Below are positions 55,346 to 64,000 of a stretch of 64,000 nucleotides of DNA, one piece after another (within the stretch, counting starts at the first letter, position 1; each line of letters begins with the position of its first letter). The DNA is from Cliona cf. orientalis. Taxonomy: Eukaryota > Porifera > Demospongiae > Clionaida > Clionaidae. The notes beneath the pieces were generated by a model, which searched no databases, had not been told where the DNA came from, and saw nothing but the letters and a program-made list of their open reading frames with translations. The position numbers were made by a program, and so were the translations under genes. The stretch covers positions 186,001 to 250,000 of the forward strand of contig OZ005689.1 of assembly GCA_963930775.1 (NCBI GenBank), given 5' to 3'.

Positions 55346-55829
55346 ATGCATTTATTAAAATATCCCATCTATCTATATTACCGGTATGGCTATTATTATT
55401 ATTATTATAATTAAAGTTTGACCATGGAGCATAGTATTAAATGATTACAGTAAGGCTCGGCTGTGCTAGTCTCGTGCCCAGGAGAGGCTGAGCACGAGAC
55501 TAGTGCTGTGCATGTGTGTGCGTGCCGTCGACGTTGCGGGACGTCGATCGTGTGCACGTCGCGTGCGCTCGCGCGTAGGAGTACGAGTCGAGTCACGTGA
55601 AACTTACGATTTGTAGCCATTTCTTTTCGAGACAGCAGTACAACCATCACAGTTGATTTTTAGCTATAGGCTATTTTCAGTGAGTTACAACTTCATAATT
55701 AATTTAAATTACATTGCGAGGGATTTTACCTATTAAACGCGAGTGAACCGCGCCCACCTCGAGCTCTTCGGAACCGGGCTAATTGCTAACTTAGTTCAAG
55801 TACGTATATAGCTACTGCTGAGCGGCCTG
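55346..55829 (+). promoter_or_regulatory. NLR3 upstream region with conserved block
   Basis: 55660-55829 shares CTATTTTCAGTGAGTTACAA, ACATTGCGAG and the GAGCTCTTCGGAACCGGGCT-like block with the NLR1 and NLR2 flanks. 55480-55600 is GC-rich with TGTGTGCGTGC and CGCGTGCGCTCGCGCGTAGG, like 9935-9960. A TATTATTATT run lies at 55391-55407. Confidence 0.5.
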
Positions 55830-58800
55830 ATGATGATGGAGGAATTACCCGCTAACATTAAAGAAAAGTGCCATGCCATGAACCTGAGATTGGTCCGTTG
55901 TGAGAAACGGCGGCCAACCATCTCCCTGAACAGACTTGTAGAACTACAGCTGGTCGTAAGAGGAAAGGGGGAGTGTTACAAATTGGCAATTGGCAAGCAT
56001 ACTCCCATAGCTTATGGGGACCTTCTGAAGGTCAAAGGTTCTCGTAAGATTAGAAAAGTTCTTATAGAAGGTGGTGCTGGTATGGGTAAGACCAGCCTGT
56101 GTACTTCAATTTCTGAAAAATGGGTACACGGTACACTCTTTCAAGAGTATCAACTGGTTCTTTTGCTGCCGCTTTACAAAGAAAGCTTGATTTCTTCATC
56201 AAATTTTCCCTCCGAGTGGCTGCATGGATTTGGTTCTGCTGTAGTTAATTATGTTCACCAAAAGAAAGGAAAAGGAGTTCTCATTATTGCTGATGGATGG
56301 GATCAACTAGAGGAATCTCTACATCTTGAAGGATCGTTTTTATATAAATTCCTCTTTAGAAACCATAGCTTGGGATATATTACAGTCATGGTGACCTCCA
56401 GACCCACTGCCTCTGCCCCCCTCCATGAGGGGAATCTCATTGATCGCTTCATTGAGGTCGATGGATTCAGTGCAGAAGGTATCATTGAATACATTCAGTT
56501 GGAATTTCCAATGTCTAACCAGGATTTAATTGAACAGTTAAAAAGTAATCTATTTATATTGAATGTATGTAATGTTCCCATTAATTCTGCTATTGTCTGC
56601 CACCTATGGCGTGAGCTTGAAGACCTCTTTCCCAGCACTGTGACAGAACTATGTACCGAGATAATTTTGAATGTGGTTTTTCGCAATGTGCAAGAAGGGA
56701 AAGAGTATACAAGTATGATATGTAGTCCTTGCAAAATTGAAGATGTTGTGCCAGATCACTTGAGAGATTCATGGCAGCAGCTTTGTCAGCTTGCTTTCCA
56801 GCTCATGAATAGAAATCCGATATCACCATCGAGTAAGTGTATCCAAGCTGGCATGAATAAGCTTGGTTTAATAGAATTTATTCCACAAGAAGAAAGTATG
56901 TCGTACCATTTCCTTCATCAAATATTTCAGGAGTATCTTGCATCATTGTATGTTGTAGAACAGTCCCTGAACTCACAGATACAGCAGTTAAAGTCACTCA
57001 TTCAAAGTGAGTGCAAGCATAGAAAATTTAATGTCTTTTGGCAATTTTTCTTTGGTAATTGTATGCAGCGCGATCAAACAGATATTCTTGTACGTACCTT
57101 TCATATACTATCGAACAGTGCTAGTGGTCACCAACAAAGTCTTATGATTTGTCTTTGTGCTTTTGAAGCGGGGAATATTAATGATGTAGATATTGTTACA
57201 GATGAAGCTGTAAAAGTTCTTCATACTAATAGTACCCATTGTATATCTTTTGGTCATCCCCGCTCTGTCTATGAATGTGATGCCATACTGTATGTGATTG
57301 AAAACATGAACTGCTTGAAATGTCATAATAATGCGATGGAATTAAGCCTAAAAAATTGTGGTATAGGTAAAAAGCAACTTTGTAAGCTTGAAGATGTACT
57401 TATAAGGGTGTGTGAGAAACATAATCTTAAAGGATTAGATCTCAGTGGAAACAATTTATCAGATGAGAGTGTGACATCCCTTTTCAATAAAGCATCTACT
57501 GCCTTTGTAGCTCTTGAGAAGTTGTTTCTCTCTCAAAACAAGATAGGAGAGGCTGGAATAGCTGCCATCATTGGAGCTATCGATAGATCAACATCTCATA
57601 ATATAACCCAGTTAGATTTATCCTTTAATCCTTTAGGATCAACTGGTGGTTTTAATGTGTTCCTTAAAGCTTTAAACGAAGGAACATTTCCTAACTTACA
57701 AATGCTATTTCTGAAAGAATCATTCACATTGGATGCCAGTACCAATATCCAGTATCTAAGTAGCCTCGGACTTGCAGAACTTCTAGTATCACAATGTCAA
57801 CAGCTACATAAACTAGATATCTCTAGAAATGATTTTGGTGAACACACACCACCAGCTATCGATTCCATTATTGATAAATTCATTATTTGTTTTGGTGAAA
57901 AGTTTGACATTCGTTTCAACAGGGAATATATGTCCAAAGTAGAAGAAAAATTTGTGTCAATGATGAACGATGTAGTAAAACAGAAGGGAACGATAAACCA
58001 TACAACTGTTCATGGCGTGATTGTTGGCCCTGGACGGGCAGGAAAAGACTCCCTAATGCACCGCTTAATGGGTGAAGGTCCTCCAGATTCAAACACCATT
58101 TCATCTAGTACTGGAGTTCTGGAAAAGATAATTAAAATTGAAATAAAAAAGCTGTGCACAGTTGCTGCTGCTGTGGATGACTTGGTGTGGAAAAGGCTAG
58201 ACTATGACGAGGAAGCAATTGAATTAATGATGACAACTGTTAAGTATCACTCGAACACAGATGGTAAATTCGTATCAGGTTCTGATATTGATTCCAGTGG
58301 AGAGGTTATCCAATCTGCAAAAGTAGAGGTTGAAAATCAGTATAATAGATATGTAAACCGTATCAGAGCTCTAAAGGTTAAAGGAACTACAATGTCATGT
58401 ATGTCGAACTGTGTAAGGAAGAAGGAGGAAGAAGACTTATCTATTCATGTACTATCAGAATCAGAAAGACTGGATATTTTCAAACATGCCTTACAACTAC
58501 GACACATGGATGCACTTCGTGATCATCTTGAATCATCTTGGTCACTCTACTTGACAAACACAGGAGGACAGATGGAATTTCAAGAGCTTTTGCCTCTATT
58601 GGTATGTGGACCATCTGCATTTTTTGTTACTTTTCCACTCAATAAAAAGCTCCAAGAGCATTACACAGTACGTTATCAGTACACTGATGGTAGCGAGATT
58701 TCATATGAGTCTCCAGCGACATTAATGGATGAAATACTTCAAACTCTAGCGACCATTGCTTCATTAGAATGTACTGGTCCTCAGCATGATTATGTTCACC

Positions 58801-60057
58801 TAAAACCAAAGGTATTTTTTGTTGGCACACATAAGGATCAGCTACCACCATCATCAGCTGATGCTATCGTTCAAAGTATTGACGACCAACTCAAGAAAAT
58901 CGTTCAACAGACTTCTCTGTTTCACCAAGGTTCAATTGAATTTGCTGAAGGTACACAAAAGCTCATGTTCACAGTTAATAACCTTGATCGTAATGACTCG
59001 GACTTTCAGAAAATCCGTTTAGGCTTACAGAAGGCTGTAGAACGATGTAAAGAATTTACAGTCAGCTGTCCTTCCAGTTGGTTAATTTTCAGTCTGGTTC
59101 TTCGAGCAAAGTATAGATCAAATCAAGTCTTGAGCTATAATAACTGCTTTGCCATTGCACAGAGTTGTGGAATATCGGATAGAACTGAATTAAATGAGGC
59201 ACTCCTATTCATACATGCTAGGCTTGGACTTATCCGCTACTTTAGCATCAAAGAACTGAACACAATTGTGGTAATTGATCCTGAGATCCTCTTCGACACT
59301 ATCACCAAATTAATAGTTGGAACATATATTAGTGATCATGCCACATCTAATGAAATCAAAAGCTTTCAAAGAGGAATTTTCTCAATTGAAGGCATGATTA
59401 CAATTGTAGACAAAAAGCTATCTTCTCAAACTGGTACACGTTTCTCTTTTCACTGGCTACTGGAATTACTCAAACACCTCAGAATCGCAGCTGTGTTCAG
59501 AGATTTTAATAGAGATCAAAAATGCTTTTTCCCAGCTGTAATCTGTCATGCTCCTAAGCAGCAGCGATTAGTGTGCACCAGATCAAGTCTATTACCTCCT
59601 CCTGTGCTGATTGCATTTGAAGGTGGCTTTTGTCCGCGAGGAATTCCTGGAGGTGTTATCACATATCTCATGACTAATGAAATGAAGTCACCAATTGTTT
59701 GGGAATTTTATGAACAAAAGATATTTCAGAATCAAGTTTCTTTTAATGTTGGATCATACGATATAATCCTTACGATTTACCCTACTCATCTTGAATTTTC
59801 TCTTGATCCTGAATCTGATACTGATAGCAGTGATAAACTGAAGGAGACTTGTGAAGAGGTTTTTACACAGATTCAGGTTGCTATGAACACAGTGATAGCA
59901 AGATATCATAAATGTGGCTATTATATTGCATTTTACTGTACAAAGTGCAAAACATGGCCAGCTGTGATGGAATGGAATAAGAAAACACTTCACTGCAACG
60001 GACATAATGGAAGGGTTGGTTTACCAAACCATTATGATCTTTGGATTCCACAAGAAG
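55830..60057 (+). CDS. NLR3 exon 1: NACHT-LRR-ROC-COR immune-receptor-like protein
   Basis: Close paralogue of NLR1, open for 1,409 codons with the same domain order. Walker A GGAGMGKT at residues 81-88, LIIADGWDQL, TSRPTASAP, LRRs (LKGLDLSGNNLSDESVTSLF; LDLSFNPLGSTGGF), ROC P-loop GPGRAGKDS (733-741), NTGGQ (910-914), THKD (1000-1003), COR-like PSSWLIFSLVLRAKYRSN and the C-terminal FYCTKC. It differs from NLR1 by several whole-codon indels and many substitutions, without frame damage, so it is probably functional. The donor GTTAGT follows base 60057 in phase 1. Start chosen at the ATGATGATG that aligns with NLR1. Confidence 0.85.
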
Positions 60058-60467
60058 GTTAGTTTCCATGACTGTGTGCTTTAATGTACAATAACAATAA
60101 TACAGTTATACATACAATGCAGTGATTTATTTAGAGGGGGGGGAACCAGGGGATATCCCCCCCCTGACTGGCATTTCCCCCCCCTGAAATTTTCCAACTA
60201 TCATAATAATACTTGTAACTTTTGTCTAATAATCAATCATTTTGCTTGTGAAAGTAGTCTCAGAAGCCACCAGAAGCAGTCTCAGAGGTCATAAATTTCA
60301 AAATTTTCCTGGGGGAGCATGCCCCCAGACCCCCCTAGTTTGAGTATATTGCTGCACGCTATGATTTCCCCCCTCTGATGAAAAATTCTGTATAAAACCC
60401 TGCAATGTCATGTAGTATTGATTGTCCATGGTATCATCCTTATGTTGTAACAACTGTGTACATGTAG
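60058..60467. other. NLR3 intron 1
   Basis: Longer than in NLR1: a roughly 280-bp insert (60130-60410) carries GGGGGG/CCCCCC runs and CCCCCCTGACTGGCATTTC, resembling G/C-run elements elsewhere (22.6 kb, 52.1 kb). Confidence 0.5.
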
Positions 60468-62876
60468 GTGGACTGACTTATTGTCAAAGATTGGATCAAA
60501 TGCTAGATTTTGATAGTGGTGGAGTCCCCAAACATCTTGGTCAGATAGCCGATAGTATGTGTGAGTGGGAAGGAAGTATTGCAGATGGATTTGGTTTAAT
60601 TCCTGCTGATGTTGAAGATATTAAATGCAAGTACAAGGATAATTTGAAATTACAGAAGTAAGTGCATAGTAATAAAAACATGAATTATTACGTAATAGTT
60701 ATATCACGGGCGCAAGGGATGTATGGCATTTATATATGTGACCGTCCATGAGAAAACCATGCATAATGTGCTGGATATCAATCTGAGATACAGGCCAAAA
60801 TAGTTGCCTATGGTGATAGCTAACTATCGATTTTCACTTTTTGGCATAGATCGATAGAGGAATCATTCCTCTACACAAAAATCTGCTCCGTAGCTTCTAG
60901 AATGCTATACCTACCGAATTATGGATCAAAGAAGTCAGGCGAGTAGATACTTAGAGCGGCCATGATACGGAGCCCTTGCAGTTAGATAAGCATGGCAGCT
61001 GCACACAAAACAAGTCTCCAGCCACTTCTTTCTTCGATAATGTGTACTAATGATCTTTAGAAACGCTTGTCTTCTTGTTCTTTCCATCGAAACATTGGCT
61101 GCTGCTCTTGTTGGAGCGTTTTGGCAGCCAGCTAGCTCATTGACTTGGTGGCAGGGCCACGTATTTACCATAAACGCTTAACGGCGAGTATACGGACTTC
61201 CGCGTACAACCTACGTAGCAATATTCATTGCAATTTTTTGCAAAACTTTAGTACGGGCGATCTGGGTATATTTTTGCTCATATCTCCATGACTACATGGG
61301 CTAGAGACTTCAAATTTGCTGGAGCAATAGTTCAAAGGTTGTAGAAGGTAATGGTGGCCTTAACTCAAAAAAATTTTTAGCGCATTATGCATGGTTTTCT
61401 TGTGGACGGTCACATATGCAAGTAGGATATTTTAGCGGATTTTAGACCGCCAAACTTCCAAATTTAATTCCCCACCAAATTTTCCGGCTGTATGGTAACT
61501 AGTTTATATCCCATGGGCATAGCTACCATAGATACGCATAGAACACTAAAAAAGAAAGAAAAGACAAGCTTATCTTAATCGAAACGGACACACAAACTAG
61601 CTCTGAGTCAAGTTCTTGAACGTTAATCGAATTTCTGAATGTCTCGTGACCGAGGGGTGTGGTCAAATCCACATAGCTAGCTACAGCCATCCAACTCTTG
61701 ACAATGAACTACCATCGTTAGTGTGACCTGCAACATCGAGCTCAGAAGCCAAGAAACGAAGCTCGAGCTGTTGACTATCCTAAAAACAAGGCTACGTGCC
61801 TACGCTGTAAGCTTACCTAGATACGCGTATACTGTTTTGACTCGCAATCGATTGATCAACTCCGCCCATCGCTTCAAACTGGCGATCTCCCGCTACCTTT
61901 CCCGCCATACGCTCCATTTAGTCTCGCGAGATGCTCCATTGATAGTTTTACTTTTGTTGCAAGGCCTGCAGTATTCAACATTGCACTTTGACTTCCCTTG
62001 AGCCACTAATATTGCACTGTGGGTTTCCTGAAGCTATTTATATTGCACTGTGGCTTATTCATATTGCACTGCTTGTCTCTAGGAAGTGCATTATAGTGTA
62101 TATTTTACTTAGCAACAACATAGTACAGTCCAACCTCGATTATCCGAACCTCGATTATCCGAACCCTCGATTATCCGAACTCGAGATCCGAAGAAAATGC
62201 AGGGTCAAAGTACACATTGTGACCACGTGACCCAATTGCGCATGCGCAGTAAACCTACGTCGCGTAGTTGCCACGCGAGAACCAGCTGCTGCGCTGCTAT
62301 TAAATCTAGTTCTAACACTCAAAGTAAAAGAAACGCAAGGTAAGTGTTCTATCAATCGAGGATGAGATTAAAATCGTCGAAATGCTCGATAAGTCTGTCA
62401 TATGTACGTTTTTACATGCATGATCGACTTTGTGGGTGTGGCTTGGGCGTGGTCATCGTTATCCGAACTCCTTGCTTATCCGAACGGTTCGAGATTTCCC
62501 CTTGGTCAAAGGGGTTCGGATAATCGAGGTTGGACTGTAACGGGATATAAAGTACAGTATAATCTTATACAATGCCATATATTATAACATCATAGGAGAG
62601 CAGCCTTGCAGAAGTGGAAAGAAAAGCAGGGCTCTGAAGCCACTTACAGGAAGTTGATTAAAATATTTGAACGTGCTGGCTATAAACTATATGCTGATGT
62701 TGTCAGAAGTCTTGTGTCAACATGTAGTGACCAGACAGACAAACCTAATGATAGTGCTAACCAACAAATTAATCTTCCTCCATCCTCACAACCACCATCA
62801 CCTCAGCTTCCAGAATTTCCTGAATCCATTACTCTAACTGCTAGTATTGTACAGCTGGAGAGGCATCACCAAGAAA
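60468..62876 (+). CDS. NLR3 exons 2-3: Death domain
   Basis: Exon 2 (60468-60657) and exon 3 (62596-62876) align with NLR1 exons 2 and 3 and preserve phases. Protein: GGLTYCQRLDQMLDFDSGG, HLGQIADSMCEWEGSIADGF, then ALQKWKEKQGSEATYRKLIK and LYADVVRSLVSTC, a Death domain with a Ser/Pro-rich linker after it. The intron between them has grown to about 1.9 kb through two MITE insertions, yet splice sites are conserved. Confidence 0.85.
60734..61417. mobile_element. MITE of 684 bp in NLR3 intron 2
   Basis: Ends ATATGTGACCGTCCATGAG and inverse (GTGGACGGTCACATAT), with inner ACCATGCATAATG/CATTATGCATGGT. The interior matches 42140-42560 inverted; a tip fragment lies at 45425. Target duplication unclear. 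Confidence 0.75.
61418..62123. other. Intron sequence with TATTGCACTG repeats
   Basis: Three to four spaced copies of ATATTGCACTGTGG lie at 61979-62075. An open frame at 61723-62001 has no recognisable domain and is not called. Confidence 0.4.
62124..62539. mobile_element. pogo/Tigger-like MITE
   Basis: Element 62126-62537 with terminal inverted repeats CAGTCCAACCTCGATTATCC and inverse, flanked by TA dinucleotides. CTCGATTATCCGAAC is tandemly repeated at the left end. CAGT-starting termini and TA duplications are typical for the pogo branch of Tc1/mariner. Confidence 0.8.
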
Positions 62877-62954
62877 GTAAGTATGCAATCATCAGTCTAA
62901 TTATTATTATAATATAATTTATTATATTATTATAATTGTTTATCTATATTGTAG

Positions 62955-63608
62955 CAACTGACGAAAATGTTGTCCATGTCAAAGCAGAAGAACTAGTACA
63001 ACTGATGTCACACAGTAAAACTTCTATGGACGTAGAAGTTTTACCAACAAAAGATTTACTAAAGGCATGTCAAACCCCTCAGTATTATTCCATACATTGG
63101 TTTTTATTTGCATCGTTTAATACATAGGCGTAGCAGTAGTTTTGATAGTGGTAAGGCTAAGTATACGGTGTGCTTTGCACCATGAAATTTTCCAATTATT
63201 GTGTCATGTAACATCATTTGTGGGTGTGTCCTTGCGTATCACATGCAAGAAGATCGCAAGGATCGACAAAGAAACCTACCTGGTAGTACCAATGAGCTAG
63301 TTAGGCACCCCAAGCAGGACTGTATGCCATGCATGGAGTATATAAGGTATATAGGTATACAATTATTTATTTACACTGAGTAGGTATCGACCAATGTATC
63401 TAACACATGCATGGTGCAATATTGACTGAGCTGATGTATATATAATAATATTATACAAATTCTTGTAATAACTCCTGATCACTGCATAATGCAGGAAGTA
63501 GAACAGTACGAGGAACAAGCTGATGGACATCCGACTCGCACGTCTGGCCAAGAGCAATATGATATGGAACCAGAAGGACCTGGTGATGATACTAATAGTG
63601 AATTATGA
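62955..63608 (+). CDS. NLR3 exons 4-5: shortened acidic tail
   Basis: Exon 4 (62955-63064, TDENVVHVKAEELVQLMSHS) again ends at AAG|GCATGT, and exon 5 starts at 63495 (EVEQYEEQADGHPTRTSGQE). Unlike NLR1, the frame meets TGA at 63606-63608 because the QDLRSSDSAA end with its donor is missing. Predicted protein about 1,640 residues. An alternative is an unseen donor upstream feeding the exon at 63669. Confidence 0.6.
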
Positions 63609-63668
63609 AGCTATATCCATGTGTACACAATGATGTAGTGATACGCGTGGGTATTTCTTTTTGTGCAG

Positions 63669-63820
63669 GTACACCTCAAAACTCTGCCTCGAACAAGGCG
63701 GCGGCGGCATCGTCGATCACTACTGCCCAGCAGCAGTCGACCCCTCCCACTGCTAGCACAGGCTTTGTGGGTAATCATCAAGCAACTCCAGGATCATCCC
63801 TGGCTGATATTACACCATCG
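63669..63820 (+). CDS. Downstream tail exon (Ser/Ala/Gln/Pro-rich)
   Basis: Acceptor TTTTTGTGCAG precedes a phase-1 exon reading TPQNSASNKAAAASSITTAQ, ending TPGSSLADITPS before GTACGT. Its start matches the NLR1 exon at 18644. The donor partner is unclear, and the next exon would lie beyond the window. Confidence 0.45.
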
Positions 63821-64000
63821 GTACGTTCACGTGTGTGTGTGTGTGTGTGTGAAGGCTTTGCATGTAATCAAGAAGTGTTTTGGATAAGAGATATGAACAT
63901 TTGCATGACAGTGGTATTATAAGATTTTTGCGTAATTTTTTCATTACATGTATACATGATACATGTAAGAATTTTTTCTTATGAGAATTTTGTAGCATGG
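63821..64000. other. Intron start with GT microsatellite
   Basis: GTGTGTGTGT run (63831-63851) followed by AT-rich DNA. Nothing else recognised before the window ends. Confidence 0.6.

Noticed and set aside
61723..62230. Open frames of 80-92 codons in NLR3 intron 2
   Set aside because: No domain, no splice support, and partly overlapping TATTGCACTG repeats and a MITE end.

Overview
This window is eukaryotic genomic DNA, most likely from a marine invertebrate and probably a demosponge. Genes are split by short GT-AG introns, the DNA is AT-rich with dense small repeats, and the gene families fit (TRAPPC12, NACHT-type immune receptors, a TRPA-like ankyrin block, a RING/B-box gene, Ty3/gypsy retrotransposons, foldback and MITE elements). 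There are no operons and no bacterial, phage or CRISPR features. The species call is inference; no RNA gene was recognised.

Layout. 397-3889: the 3' nine exons of a TRAPPC12 orthologue. 3890-9900: a transposon-rich spacer (5'-truncated LINE remnant with a nested MITE, a broken Tc1/IS630-like transposase, a conserved ORF of unknown role, a foldback MITE with a 9-bp target duplication). 10166-18756: the first of three related NLR loci. Its long first exon encodes NACHT, LRR, ROC-like GTPase and COR-like regions; the next two exons encode a Death domain; an acidic tail follows. 22206-28322: ankyrin exons and a RING/B-box exon, phase-compatible over all seven exons. 28886-31729: a nested foldback element. 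32099-41405: two decayed Ty3/gypsy elements. 41913-46664: NLR-type tail exons ending in a dsRNA-binding-like exon, interrupted by MITEs and tandem repeats. 47598-47707: another tail exon. 47929-50423: a very young but internally deleted gypsy element. 50598-53560: NLR pseudogene 2, split by a MITE. 53577-55345: a duplicated, broken 3' end of TRAPPC12. 55830-63608: NLR locus 3, intact over 1,409 codons of exon 1 and its Death exons, with a shortened tail.

The main biology is an expanding NLR cluster next to TRAPPC12. The duplication unit appears to be the TRAPPC12 3' end plus an NLR gene, because the order TRAPPC12 3' end then NLR occurs at 1-18.7 kb and again at 53.6-63.6 kb. NLR1 and NLR3 differ by several in-frame indels but keep an open frame, whereas NLR2 is dead. 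Tail exons have been duplicated and scattered, and one tail set lies downstream of the ankyrin-RING/B-box exons with matching splice phases, suggesting exon shuffling.

The most unusual object is the NLR itself. It combines a NACHT-LRR receptor with a ROCO-type (ROC-COR) GTPase module and a C-terminal rather than N-terminal Death domain, and a paralogous tail ends in a dsRNA-binding-like domain. It reads like a fusion of NLR and DAPK/ROCO architectures. Function is inferred from domains only.
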